Notes under the pieces: model-generated | Databases searched by the model: none | What the model was told of the DNA's origin: nothing | Seen by the model: the letters and a program-made list of their open reading frames with translations, nothing else | Program-made: the position numbers and the translations under genes | In this document: in pieces, positions 1-11,892 of the stretch | How the letters are laid out: each line of letters opens with the position of its first letter | Position numbering within the stretch: the first letter of the stretch is position 1 | Assembly: GCA_030272155.1 (NCBI GenBank) | Contig: CP126204.1 | Location: forward strand, 4,021,501 to 4,085,500 | Origin: Tetradesmus obliquus | Lineage: Eukaryota; Chlorophyta; Chlorophyceae; Sphaeropleales; Scenedesmaceae | Length of the DNA stretch: 64,000 nt | Direction of reading: 5' to 3'

Positions 1-87
1 GCACTACAATCACTGAAGCTGGGAGCTGCCAGAACTACTGCCACAGTACACAAACAGCAGCAGGCGATCTATTGCGCAGCGCCGGCG

Positions 88-1090
88 CTCACCGTAATAG
101 CGGCAGACACGGCTGTGCCGATGAACAGTGCCAGCACCAGGCTACACTACACTTGCCGAAATAGCCATGCAGCCACTCCTAGCATTGTCGCAATATAGCA
201 TAGCATATACACTACTCCAACAGCAGCAGGCAACCTCAGCAACAGTGGCAGCTGCACCGCTCACTGTGATGGCAGCAGACACGGCTGTGCCGATGAGCAG
301 TGCCAGCACCAGGCTTGCATTGCGCATCAAGGGGCTGCTAAAAGATCTACACACCCTACCTATTTCATATGCTGTGTATGCCAACCACTGCATCTGAACC
401 AGGAAATGCACCTGGGTCACCAGCATACCATAAAAGTGGTGTGCCAGCCATTATCTATATCTAATAGTTGCCATCTGCAGCTCATGACTCACTGTTATGG
501 CGGCAGACACGGCTGTACCGATGAAAAGTGCAAGCACCAGGCTCGCATTGCGCATGAAGGGGCTGCCGAAAATCTCAATGATGACGATCATGCTGAAGGT
601 GAAGAAGCCCAGCCCAATGTAGGGGCCGCTGCCTGCATAATCAAGAGACAAGATTATGCAGGGATTATGTGTGACATAATCAGCGCAGATCATTAGCACC
701 GCATGAAGGGGCTGTTGAAAATATCAACGATATCATCCATGCTGAAGGTGAAGAAGCCCAGCCCGATGTACGGCCCGCTGCCTGCATAATCAAGAGACAA
801 GATTATGCAGGGATTATGTGTGACATAATCAGCGCAGATCATTGGCACCGCATGAAGGGGCTGTCGAAAATATCAACGATATCATCCATGCTGAAGGTGA
901 AGAAGCCCAGCCCGATGTACGGGCCGCTGCCTGCGTCATCGGAACCCAAGGGTAACACACAGACACAGCATAAGCAATGCAGATCATTAGCAGCGCAGGG
1001 AGGGGCTGCCGAAGATGTCAATGATGACACTCATGCTGAAGGTGAAGAAGCCCAGCCCGACGTACGGCCCACTGCCTGCGTATTCAAGAG
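88..1090 (-). repeat. Tandem partial copies of NCS2 exon 7
   Basis: The 5' half of exon 7 (GSGPYIGLGFFTFSM region) occurs four times on the minus strand, anchored at about 612, 761, 910 and 1055 (spacings 149, 149, 145), each with its acceptor AG and some intron. The 3' half (NASLVLALFIGTAVSAAIT region plus donor GTGAG) occurs three times, anchored at 103, 275 and 503 (spacings 172, 228). Only the copy at 493-632 has both halves joined. The others are truncated exon ends embedded in intron sequence. Confidence 0.85.
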
Positions 1091-1691
1091 GAGGGATTAC
1101 GCATAGTGTGGCATAATAAGTGCAGATCATTATCATCGCATGGAGGAGCAGCCAACAATCGTAGCTGACCCATTGAGGCATTGCTGAACATTTGCCTGAA
1201 CATTTGGTGCGCAGGCGACCACCACGTACTATTGGTTACCCACCAAAGGGCAGCTTCACGTCTCCATTACATACAACGTAGAGTCGCTCTCTAGCTATAG
1301 AATGTTTTCTCCAATTTGTGTTGTTTGCGCCTGTGGCTCACCAAAGGGCAGCTCACGTCGCCGTTATCTGCACAAAGTGGTGCTGTCATCGCGTTGTAGC
1401 AGGGCCCCGTCATCGTGCTGCCATTCAGCATGGTGATGCTGACACATCAAAACACTGCTGCACAGCTGCTCGCACAGAGGCTGGCCAACCAACAGGTCAT
1501 TATGTCTGCATCATGTGGCCCAGCAAACATAACAGATTGAATGCAACTCACCAAAGGGCAGCTTCACGTCGCCGTTATCTGCGCATAGTGGCGCTGTCAT
1601 CGCGTTGTAGCAGGGCCCTGTCATCGTGCTGCCATCCAGCATGGTGATGACGCAGTTGGGTGACGGCTTGGGCAGGTGCAGGTAGTTCTCA

Positions 1692-1741
<50 letters not shown>

Positions 1742-2291
1742 GGCAATAGCGGTGGCACAAGCAGCTGTCAAAGCACTGCAGATGCCAAGAAGCTTTGCCT
1801 CATATGTTGGCTGGCCATCTCAGCCAAGATGCGCCGCATGAGCTGTGTAGTGCTGTGCCACTGACATTGTCATTACAGCAGATGTCCAATGCTATAACAG
1901 CAACTTGGCGCCTTGTTGGCAATGGTTGCAGATGGAGCTGCTATGCTGTGCTGCCTGCGCTCACCCGCAGAACACACCGCCTCCCCAGTACTGCGATCAG
2001 CATAGCAGCAGTGGCAGCAGCAGCAGCAGCAGTAACATCAGCATGTTCAGGGGTCCATTTGTTTCATGCTGGGCTGCATTCACCCTGCCTGGACCACAGT
2101 GAGGTTGTCACTCTCTCAGGTGCTGCTGCTGTTTCTGTCAGGCTGCATCATACGTGACGGGGCAAATGCATATCTGCCATGAAGCAAGCACACAAACTGC
2201 AGCCGGCTTGCAACCAGTCGGAATAGAGCAAGCGCTAGCGCTTACCTTGAAACCTGTGGCGATAAGCTTGGCTCCAATCTGGACATCAGCA

Positions 2292-2334
<43 letters not shown>

Positions 2335-3342
2335 CAGCAGCTGATTGTGAGCTAAAAAGCCATAGGCAGTGCTGTGTGAGACACTGCACGTGCACATGTA
2401 TGCACGTGTGACATTGCCAGGCCCCTGCAAAGTCACCCGGACGTTCAACAGAGCCGTCGATGCACAGTGAAGCTCACCGGGAACATTGTTACACAGTGGC
2501 TGCTGCTCCATCTCTGGTGCTGTTGTAACTGTTGTTGAGCCCTATAGATCTACTTTGAACTTCATGACTGGTGGCCATTGCACAGTGAAGCTCACCAAGA
2601 AGATTGTTGTGCCGGTGACGATGGGGGGGAAGACCTTCTTCAGCGCCCTGGCGGGCATGAAGCTCAGGATCATGGGCCACACCGCACACACGGCTGCGGC
2701 AGCAGCAGCCGCAGGAGTAGCAGCAGCAGCCGCCGCAGCAGTAGCAGAAGCAGCAACAGTAGCAGCAGCAGTGTGGTTGCAGTAAAGCTGTGCATGTGCA
2801 CTCGAGCCTCATGCCGTGACTGCGCTGAGTGCAGCAGCAGTGCGGCTGAGCTCCACAGCAGTTGCAACGCCCACAGATGCTACACACGCCTGGCTTTACG
2901 TGCAGCAATTATTGTTTTCTGTACATTGCCATGCTTGACGATGCTTGGAATCTAATAAGGCATACTTCAATCCTCCTGGCAGCAGCAGTGGCAACACTGG
3001 CAAATCAAGTTGCAGCGCTGCCCAAGCCCTACCTGATGTGCCCAGCATCTTGCCAAGTGCGACCTCAAATGTGTCGCCATCTGCCATCAATTTGCTTATG
3101 ACAGTCTGAAACAGCGGCAGGCCAGCAAAGCTGACGCCCATGACAGATAGCACCCCGGACCCGAGCTGGTACGGGGTTTTGGGGATGCGCATGCCAAAGA
3201 CCTGGATGAATGTGGTGATGCCGCACACCAGCAGGGAGGCCTGGATCAGGTCTGTTATGTTTGACCATGGTTGACCGAGGTGATTTGGCCGTGGGTGAGG
3301 GTGGGATTGGGTGGGTGAGGCGGGTGAGGGACAAGTGCAGTT

Positions 3343-3383
<41 letters not shown>

Positions 3384-4315
3384 GCAAGCGACGCACTTCA
3401 GGGCAGTGGTGCGTGCACGTGATCTTGCCTCTAGCAGGCAGGTGTTGCTGTATCAATGCTGGATGTGATGAATCATTTGCATGCTGCACATCTGGCTCAA
3501 TGCAATGTGTGTTGCCTCCTGCAACGGTACACCAACAGGCACTGTCACCTGCTGTGCACTGCGTGCAACTGCCGCGGCTGCACAAATCCAGGCGTGGCCC
3601 AACACCGCTGCGCTGACAGTAGTGAGCCCTCCAGCTGACAATGCAAAACAAAACCCCGATACACTTACAGCTCTTGGTGGCGGTGTCGTCCCTAGGGGCC
3701 ATCAGGCCAATCAGCAGCGGCGGCGTGACCAGCCCTCCTGCCATTGCCAGCGCATGCTGCAGGCCCATGATGAGGGCAGGGAAAATGCCCAGCCAGGCAT
3801 TGGGGCCGAAGAAAGGAGGTGCTGGAGAAAGCTTCTTGCTGCAAAAAGGCCACCTCGGCTGCGAGGCATCACGAAGACACACATTCAATTAGACAGCAGC
3901 AGGCGGGCCCGAGCCCTCGGGGGGCAGAATCATATGGGACGCAGGAGGGAGGATGTTGTTGCTGGAAATTGGTTTATATGGTGACAATGAAGCAAACCAT
4001 GGTGGATTTAGGCGAAGAGTGCAGGCGCCTTGAGCAGACTGGCGCTGCTAACGAGACACAACCCTAGTTGTCTTTGGCCAGACGCATGTAGCTGCACGGG
4101 CCGCATTGCGTATGCTAACACTTTCAAAATTTGCTGAAGGTGCGAGCATTGCGATCGGCTGCAGCGAGGTACCGCTTGAGCTGAGCCCCGAGCCCTTGTT
4201 GCCGCTACTGCAGAAGACGCCACAGTTCCAGGCTCACCATGCATAGAAAACCATAGTCAAAGTCTCCAAGCACGGCCGTCTTCACTGAAGCACGATTCCA
4301 CTGTTTCTTCGCCAT
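493..4315 (-). CDS. NCS2 family nucleobase (xanthine/uric acid/uracil-type) permease, 3' end outside window
   Basis: Multi-pass plasma-membrane transporter expected to import purines or uracil with a cation. Exons on the minus strand, each phase-consistent: 4238-4315, 3669-3858, 3033-3251, 2596-2693, 2246-2278 (only 33 nt), 1552-1687, 493-632; about 298 residues, with the C-terminal third beyond position 1. The start MAKKQWNR leads into GDFDYGFLCMP, then TM1 with the family QH motif (GLQHALAMAGG), MRIPKTPYQLGSGVLSVMGV, KVFPPIVTG, IGAKLIATGFK, NGDVKLPFGSGPYIGLGFF and EIFGSPFMRN. These segments match UapA/plant NAT-type NCS2 proteins. The family signature in TM10 would lie outside the window, so substrate cannot be judged. 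The acceptor of the sixth exon (1687) is the least certain border. Exons six and seven have several partial copies nearby. Family call is firm. Confidence 0.9.
1240..1687 (-). repeat. Three copies of NCS2 exon 6
   Basis: The intact exon is 1552-1687. A second copy at about 1342-1440 keeps most of the exon and a GTGAGC donor but differs in length near that donor, which disrupts the frame. A third at about 1245-1290 keeps only the last few codons and the donor region. The same duplication style affects exon 7 next door. Confidence 0.75.
3344..3382. repeat. (CAG)n microsatellite in NCS2 intron 2
   Basis: Thirteen uninterrupted CAG units on the plus strand, inside the intron between the second and third permease exons. 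One of more than twenty such tracts in the window. Confidence 0.9.
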
Positions 4316-5268
4316 GTTGCGGTGCCGTCCCTGTGGAGCGACAAGTGTTGCCTTACACGGGACGTAAAACAGACATAGGGATGTTGAGGAAACTTGATGC
4401 TAGGCAACTGCCTGGTACTGGATGTACTGGGCACGTGGGTCCAGCTCTGAGCTGGAGATGTTATGTAGACCGCCAGGATCCTGGTGGTAGAGTGCGTGAT
4501 GGTAATGCGCCGCCAAAATTACTTTTCTGAAGGTCAATTTGCTTTGTCAATAGATGCGTCTGCGTGAAGAGGCATCTCGTGCGACACCAGCAGCTGTGCG
4601 CGAGGGAATGTGGTGCTTGACCCGGGTAATGGATGACCGGGTAAGCAAGCACCGGCTTTACCCGACGCATGCAAGATTAAGTTAACCATGCTATGTAATA
4701 GCCGGCTTTGAGGCTATCTCAGGCGTCAAGTGCAGGCCTTGCCTTAGCCAGCAGCTCCAGGGCAATGGACGAACGTGACGAGGCAGCTGTGCCACAGCAA
4801 CTGCAAAGCTGTCAAGCCTATGAACCAGCATATCGGCCAGGATGTACCCAGCTGCTATTTCCAGGTGACAATCAGTGCTGGCACCAGCTGTGGCACAACT
4901 TTGGCAACTGTACAGCTGCCAAGCCTTGTCATCAATCCGCTGCAGCAACATGTTTTTGTACTTAAGCAGCACACAGCTGAGCACAGTTTCACAGGATCAA
5001 CATGTATCATATAAGAGTCGTGATCTGCCCACCAGGTGCGCCATTGGATTGCTGCTGCTGCTGCTGTCCAGCAATGCACAACGCTTCTCACCAGAACACT
5101 GAACCATCAATACCACAGTGACTAGTGATTATCGTGGCAAGAGACCTTGGATCTCAAATCGTCACAAACCTCATGAAAAGCATTGTGGTGGTCATGCAAT
5201 AATAAATCATCAAAGCACACGTGTCAAAGCACGACTCCTGCTCAAGCTGTTCATATAGGTGCACGTTC
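4316..5268. other. Intergenic, upstream of NCS2 permease
   Basis: Holds the presumed 5' UTR and promoter of the minus-strand permease. No ORF with family resemblance and no clear promoter motif. Short ORFs here look like chance. Confidence 0.5.
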
Positions 5269-5979
5269 CTAAGATGCAATTTGTTCGCCCAAGACGCCAC
5301 CAGTAAAGTTACCCACTTTGCTGAAAATCGCTTCAATAGCAGGCGTACGTCTTACCAGGGCAAACGTGGCACCTGCTAGGACAGTTTGCATTCCAGTGTT
5401 ACCGACGCTGGTCGCTTTACCGACCGCTTGCAAGTTTGTGATTGAATTATGTTGCTTGACAGTAAACCGTTTGTGAATTCGATTACACGCATACGTGCTC
5501 AGACTGACAAAACCCACAGCTCGCGGCACCAGCACCCCATCAGTCGCGCCAACATGACAAGCCTGCGCCATCACCCTGCTTGGTCTGTGCAGCCTCGGCT
5601 CATATGAGACAAAGTTTGACGTTTGAGTTCGTGCATGGTGTACCATCACCGCGCAAGGGCCGGTTAGCACTAAAACTCCGCGCGCAAACGTGACCGCGTC
5701 CTCCTCAGCCGAAGAAGACTTGCTGGGTGAGTGCTTTGCTTGAGATATATCTTTTATGTCTTTTATAGTGGTGCATGCCTTGCATGCCGCACAACGATTT
5801 GGGTACTGTTTTGTGAACCGGGCTTGGGCACCTGAGTACCAGCCGCAAACATGATTAGGAAAGGCAGAGCATTTTAAAAGGTTTTTTCTAGACTCAACCA
5901 CCCACTGCAACAGCACCGCTCTTTGTTTTGGCGCGCTGTAGAAGCAGTACAGCCGTATCGGAAGCAGCATGATGTGCAC
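5269..5979 (-). CDS. Unrecognised 236-residue ORF of atypical composition
   Basis: A single open frame of 236 residues from an ATG at 5979 with no competing long ORF on the other strand. It lacks the Gln/Ala/Ser homopolymers of its neighbours, is richer in A/T codons (runs such as AAAAAACC and TTTTAAAA are tolerated) and includes a CAACKAC pair of cysteines near residue 65. I recognise no family, signal peptide or membrane span. It could be an intronless gene, part of a spliced gene, or a decayed insertion. Function unknown; even its coding status is uncertain. Confidence 0.35.
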   Translation of the reverse strand: MHIMLLPIRLYCFYSAPKQRAVLLQWVVESRKNLLKCSAFPNHVCGWYSGAQARFTKQYPNRCAACKACTTIKDIKDISQAKHSPSKSSSAEEDAVTFARGVLVLTGPCAVMVHHARTQTSNFVSYEPRLHRPSRVMAQACHVGATDGVLVPRAVGFVSLSTYACNRIHKRFTVKQHNSITNLQAVGKATSVGNTGMQTVLAGATFALVRRTPAIEAIFSKVGNFTGGVLGEQIAS

Positions 5980-6382
5980 AGCCGCAGTTTGTTCAGCAGA
6001 GAATGTGGCACTTTAATACTCTTTATGAACTAGTGGAACACACGCTCGACGAGTCAACTTGGGCAGCACGTCGCGATAGGCATTCCGCGCTCGCCAGCAG
6101 CACCAGCAGCAGCAGCTTGTACACGGAATCAGAGTAGGTTGCTGCTGCTACCGTTGTTGAACACCAGAGATACTGTATCAAGCGTAAAATTAGGAAAAAA
6201 AAAACAGAAGGGGCTGGCAGCATCAGAGTTGTGATATTGCGCGTATCCTGCACAATGCACATGTATTCCGCTGCTCCCTGACCTGCGCTCTCCCAGCCCA
6301 CTCACAAGTGCACCGCGCTGCTGCTGCTGCTGCTGCTGCCTGCAGGACAATCAAAGCCAGCTATCTCAACTGGTCGGCCGAA
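5980..6382. promoter_or_regulatory. Presumed promoter/5' UTR of the plus-strand membrane-protein gene
   Basis: Gap between the 5269-5979 ORF and the start codon at 6383. Contains an A10 run near 6196 and a short CTG tract at 6319-6342. No TATA-like element I would defend. Confidence 0.3.
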
Positions 6383-9300
6383 ATGGCTGGCCACCAGGAG
6401 CCGGTTATGATGCAAAAGCGCGGCAGCTCAGGGCTTAGTGCCACACTGGCCGCAGCAGGACTGGCTGACCCTGACATCCTGGCACTGGCACAGGTAGGCA
6501 GCCACAGCAGCAGCAGCAGCAGCAGCAGCAAAATCAAGGTAGCAGGTGCGTGTGCCTCTTGCTAACAGCAGCAGAACGCAGGCGCCAGTGTCAGCAGCTG
6601 TGAGATTGACGCGCAGCAGTGGCGGCAGCACCAGCAACGCTATGCATGTGGTGCTCTCCATGCAAGATATGTGCAGCGCCTAGGTGCAGCACTGCATGTC
6701 TATGATTGATTCTCAGCAGCTGCTGCAGCAGGAGCAAGCAGTAGAGGTGCGGTGGGCAGACTCAACCATGTCAGCTGCTTGAATAGTTCTGGGTATATTT
6801 CAACATCAGCTAATCAGGCACTGCATCATACCTCGCCCCCGACAAGTGCATACTTATGCTTGTTGCCTTGCACCAAGAGCGGCAGCCATCTTTGTTGGTG
6901 GCCACATGGCACACTCTGCTGCTTGCATTTGCAACAGCAATCTCCAGCCAGCAAGGCAGCAGGGCCACAGCTGCTGACAGCCGACATGTACCAGTGCCTC
7001 AAACACCATCAAGTCTGACACACTGCTGCACCCTGCCTCCTGCTGCTGCTGCCGCTGCCATTCCAACCTGTCCCTGTTGCCCCTCCCTGCCCCCTTCGCC
7101 ACAAGAGGCTGACACACTGGTCTGCCACAGTGCATTTCATTACCAAGGCTGACACACTGCTGCATCCTGTCTTTTGCTGCTGCCACTGCTGTTCCACCCT
7201 GTCCACTTCGCCACAGGAGGCTGACACACTCGTCTACCACAGCAGGGTGGCTCAAGATGGCAGCCCTTTACACTCAACCCACGAGCCGGCAGCAGCAGCA
7301 GCACGCAACACAGTAGGGCCGCCTGCAGCCCACAGCACAAGCCCTAGACCCCACAGGAACCACCAGAACCCTGCAGCTAAACCCGTGGTGCTGCCAACTG
7401 CCGGCACCGGCTATGCAGGCAGGACCAGCCCCATTCCAGTGAAGGGGCCGAGCCCAATCTACGGCAGCAAGCGCACAGTCAGCAACAGCTACGCCCTCAG
7501 CCGCAGCAACAGCAATGCAGGTGCCAAGATAGGGTCCGCTGCTCCCAGCCGCACGAGCAGCGGTGCAGGGCTCAAGAGCATTGAACCCCACCACACCCGC
7601 AATGACCCCGGCAGTATCAAAAGCAGCAGCAGCGCCGGCTACAAACCGAATGTGCCAGCGACTGTCTCAGCATACAACGCGGCAGCACGCACCGGCAGCA
7701 GCGCCCTGCCGCGCAGCCGCAACAACAGCAACGCAGGCTATGCACACAGCGGCACACCAAGCCGCAGCAACAGCAGCGCTGGTGCTGCTGCTGCCCGCAA
7801 GCCTGGCAACACCTCCAGCTTCTCTACCCGCACTGCTGGGCACATCAGCAGCAGCAAGAGCCACACCCACAGCAGCAGCAGCAGCAGCCCGTCGCACCAC
7901 CGCAGCGCGGTCAGCGCCTTTGCTGCTGCCTCCGGCGCAGCCGCCGACAGCGCGCCATCCTCATCCAAGGTTATCCTGCACAGCACGTTCAGCATTGGAC
8001 ATGATGACTCATCGTCCATGGCCAGATCATCAAGCATGGGGCCATCTAGTGGCGGCGCTGCAGCACCTACTGCTGCAGGCAGTATCGGTGCATTCCCTAA
8101 CACGCTACACCACAGAACCGCAAGCCTGCCCTGTTGGCCAAACGACTCTACTGCTGTCAGCACTGCTGCTTCTGCTATGGAGGTCGAGCTTGAGGAAGCT
8201 TTTGTGGCTGCTGTAGCAAGCGGAGAGCACTTCAGCAGCACTTCAGATGATGGCCTAGAGATCACCCTGGCCTCTCCTCCTGCAGCTACCTCGAATACAG
8301 CTGGAAATGGCACATCAGGCAACAGCGCAAGCGTGCCTAGCATGACGACTACTCTGGAGCGGGCACACATGGCTGGTGCACGGGAAGTGGAGTATGCGGC
8401 AGCAGCAGCGCAGCGTGAGTCAGCATACTACGCTGAGGCTTCCGCAGCAGCAGCAGCAGCAGCGGTTAGCCGTAAGGGTGGAAATGAGGGTGAGATGGCT
8501 GGCAGCCGCAGCGCAACCATTGCCCTGGGAGGCAGCGGGTATGCTGCTGCAGCAGCAGGTGGCTACTACAGCAACGCTGCCAGCAACAGCAATGATGCCA
8601 GCCGTGGCAATGGCTACAGCGGCAGCAGCGGCTCTGCTGCTGCCACTCCCAAGGCCGGTGGCATTGCCAGCAGTACCTTTGTGGCCAACCCCCGACAGGT
8701 AGCGCCTCAGCCAGCATCGCTGCTTAACACAGATGAATTCAGCACAGCAGATGGATCCAATGCTGCTGCTGCTGCTCGTGGCAGCGGCATGACCTGCAAG
8801 CCTGATGCGCAGCAGCAGACAATCTCTGACATGCCTGCACCAGGCAATGCCATCGGTGGCTCATATGCTGAAGGACTGCGTCAGCGCAGCGGCAGCGGCC
8901 TTGCGCCTGCTGCTGCTGCTGCCAGCCTGTCTGCTGCTGCTGAGGATGAGTGCCAGCAGCAGCAGCAGCAGCCAAGCAGCAGTGTGTTTGATGTGAGCTA
9001 CCAGCTGGGAGGCAAGCTGCCGGTGCTAACAGAAGAGCTCCATGAGAAGGGCAGTGCAGCAAGCAGCGCCACCAACACCGGCGCGAGCAACACTGGCGGC
9101 GGCGCAGCGGCCGGCAACTGGTGGAACCTCAGTGAGTGGCTTTGTGCTGGTTTTTGCTGCACATATGCTTCGGATACAACCCGGTGTATCCAAACTATCC
9201 TCTCTCTAGTGCTTTATATACAACCTGGTGTATCAGGTCCAGAGTAGGGTTTGCATGTTTGCTGTGGTGCGTGAGCTGTAAGGTGCTGCTGTGCAACTTC

Positions 9301-11892
9301 CTGCAAGCAGCAGGGCTACTGCCCAACCACTTACACTAACCAAACTCATCCGCCTGCCTGCTGCGTTCTACTTGATTTCCACCTGCCTGCCTTGTTTGCC
9401 CGCCCGTTTGGTACCCTGCAGGCAGCAGGCGCGTGAACCCCCAGCAGAGCAACAACAGCCACCTTATTTCACCTTGCACGTCTGACCATCTTCCTGCCTG
9501 CCACCTAAACATCCCTACCTGCCTGCCTTTTGCTTTCAACCCTGCAGGCAGCAGGCGCGTGCACCCCCAGCAGAGCAATAACAGCCACTGCCTTGACCAC
9601 CTTGCACGTCTCACTATCGCCCTGGCTGCCACCTTTCAACATCCCCACCTGCCTTTCTGCTGGCAAAATCTGCAGGCAGCAGGCGCGTGCACCCCCAGCA
9701 GAGCAACAACACCAGCCGCGGCGGCGCAGAGGAGCCTGCAGGAAGCCTCGGAGGAGGCCCCAAGGAAAATGACAACAAGGACCTCTCCCGCAACAGCATG
9801 CAGTCAGAGAAGAGCACTGCCCGGCCCTCTAGCGCTGGCGTGAAGGGAGACAAGCGCATCAGCGAGGTATCTGTCTACACAGATCAGTCGCTGGTTCCAG
9901 AGGCAGCGAAGGGATCGTCCTCCAAGCGCAAGCGCTGGATGTGCCTGCTGCTGCCGCTGCTGCTGCTGCTGTCGGCGACCGGCGTGTTTGTGGGGCTGTA
10001 CGTCACAAAGCAGCTGCGGCCGGGCGGTGGTGCGGCTGCTGGCGGGCCGCTGACCTTCCAGGTCACTGTGGCGGCTCCTGCAAGGACTACCAGCGAGAGC
10101 TGCGACATCTGGTTTGGCAGCAGCGAGGTGCGCTTGCAGGAAACTGTTGGAAATCTGATTGCAGCTTGCAGGACAGCTATCGGATGTTGCTAGATTCCGT
10201 GGCAGTGCTTGCTGGACTGTGAGGTTGCTAACATGCTGCTCAGCGTGTGGTGCACCAGCATGGCTGCTGTTAGATTGCTGCCATGTACTCTTTGCAATGG
10301 CCAGGCAGCCTCCTGCAGATCCCCTTTCAGCGCAGTACATGCCTGCAGACTCTGCATGGCCACAGGCACGACATAAACATCCTTCCTGCAAACCAAGCAA
10401 CTCAATCGAAGCCTGCTGCCCTGCTTGCCTGCCGCCCTGCCTGTCTGCTGCAATTGCCTCCCTGTGCTTGGCTTTCCCGCCAACAGCGCATCGGGCTCTA
10501 CAAGCGCCTGTTCGCCTCAGCCTACTCCAACGCCCTGGACCTGCCCATCACCGACACTACGGTCAACAGCGTGGCCTGCGGTGGCAACAGCGTCTTCAGC
10601 TCAACGGGCGTCCGCTCGCTCCGCAGCTCACGCACACTGCTGCAGGCCGCTGCTACTGCTGCGGGAAGTGGAGGTTCCGCCCTGACTTGGGTCGACATCA
10701 CCACCGTGTTCTCCGTTTCTGCACCAGCTGATGCCCGCGTGCAGAAGACGGTCACCGATACCGTCACTTCATCCTCGTCCGGCATCCTTGCAGGGCCGCT
10801 GAGCCAATTCCTGGGAGTCAACACTCTGCTGGTCAAAGCAAGTGGAGCAGTCAAAGATGCCCCCTCAGCTACTGCTGCACTGCCAAAGGCAGCAGGCTCT
10901 GACTGGCCCCAGGTCCCTGTGCTGGCAGTTGATGAGAGCCCAGAGGCAGGCGCCCTGTCAGCTGACTCAGCAGGAACAGTAGCACAGACAGCTCAGCCAA
11001 GTTTGACCGGGTCAAACCAGCGCAGGAGTGGCACTGAGGAGGAGCCCAAGCAGCCAGTGGAAGTCATCACGCCTCACGCAGAGCAGCCCAACAAGCAGCA
11101 GCAGCAGCAGCAGCAGCAGCCAAAGAAGAAGAAGCAGGCCTCCTCAACTCCAGTTGCAACAGCAGCAGCAGCCAGCTCAGCCAGCAGCGAGCCGACTGAG
11201 CTGCAGCTGTCAAACTTTGCCTGGAACCTCATGGCAGCAGATGCAGCAGCAACTGCCCCAGCTTGCCAGTTCTCCCCAAGCCGCAGCAACAGCGTGTCTG
11301 ACTCACAGGGTCAATTCTGGAGCCTCATGAATGGAAAGGAGTGCACATTCAAGGCCGCATCTGCTGCTGCACGCAAAGCAGCAGAAGCAGCAGGCGCAGA
11401 GCTCACCTGGGAGGGTGCCCCGCTGTGCACTGCTGCACCCACAAAGGCAACTGCAGTCGCAGATGCTGCAGGAAACCTCTGGGGCTTTGAGGGTGGCTCC
11501 AGCTGCACCTACAAGGATGAGAACGGAGCGTCGCAGAAGCTGAAGAACAAGAATAAGCCCGCAAGCCTGCCTATGCTTTGGGAGCAGGCGCCTGTGTGTG
11601 ACTTTGCTCCCAGCAAAGACAACTCCACTGCTGATGCGCTGGGGCGCCTGTGGGGGGTTGACGCGCAGGGCCGCGGCTGCACCTTCAGGGTAAGCATGGC
11701 CTGAATGTAATGTGTTGAGGCAAGGGCGTTACTGCTATGGCTTACTTGGTAGATTTGATGATGTACACAGTTTGCTGTTCTGCTCAGCTGTTTTAGTACA
11801 GCTGTGGGCAAGCATCAGCTTGCTGAGGGTTGTCTTTCCAGGGCCGCAGCAGCAGCGGGTGGCAGCAGCAGACAGCTGCAAAAGTGCATTGA
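6383..11892 (+). CDS. Large Ser-rich single-pass membrane protein with three C-terminal Cys/Trp repeats
   Basis: Five exons with consistent phase: 6383-6493, 7217-9131, 9676-10127, 10487-11689, 11842-11892; about 1243 residues. Residues 1 to about 675 are Ser/Ala-rich and probably disordered and cytosolic. A basic stretch (KRKRW) precedes one hydrophobic helix ([20 protein letters not shown], roughly residues 760-783), and the rest would lie outside the cytosol. The segment after the helix (WFGSSE joined to RIGLYKRLFASAY) looks folded. The C-terminus has three units of about 50 residues with the pattern W..AP-C...P.(K/R).N(S/T)..D..G.LWG....G..CTF/Y(K/R). The last exon is a choice: reading past the GTAAGC donor would stop at 11703. 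No family name known to me; a cell-surface role is inference only. Confidence 0.7.
7012..7241 (+). repeat. Duplicated acceptor junction of exon 2 (membrane-protein gene)
   Basis: The block ending in CTTCGCCACAgGAGGCTGACACACT, which includes the exon 2 acceptor at 7216, is repeated 112 bp upstream at 7105. In that upstream copy the AG is shifted (ACAAGAGG). A further CTGACACACTGCTGCA fragment occurs at about 7015 and 7148. Confidence 0.7.
9415..9720 (+). repeat. Three copies of the exon 3 acceptor junction (membrane-protein gene)
   Basis: The sequence CTGCAG|GCAGCAGGCGCGTG followed by CACCCCCAGCAGAGCAA occurs with exon starts at 9421, 9547 and 9676 (spacing 126-129). Only the last continues into the long reading frame. 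Each copy retains a usable AG. Confidence 0.85.

Noticed and set aside
88-1090. Transposon or introner-type mobile element as cause of the repeats
   Set aside because: The repeated units are pieces of the host exon and its own intron, differ from gene to gene, and show no terminal inverted repeats or shared element sequence.
1511-1771. Poly-Ala and poly-Cys ORFs wherever CAG/CTG tracts occur (also 13538-13930, 17762-18358, 43053-43858, 45566-45953)
   Set aside because: Frame-shifted shadows of trinucleotide tracts over genes on the other strand or frame.
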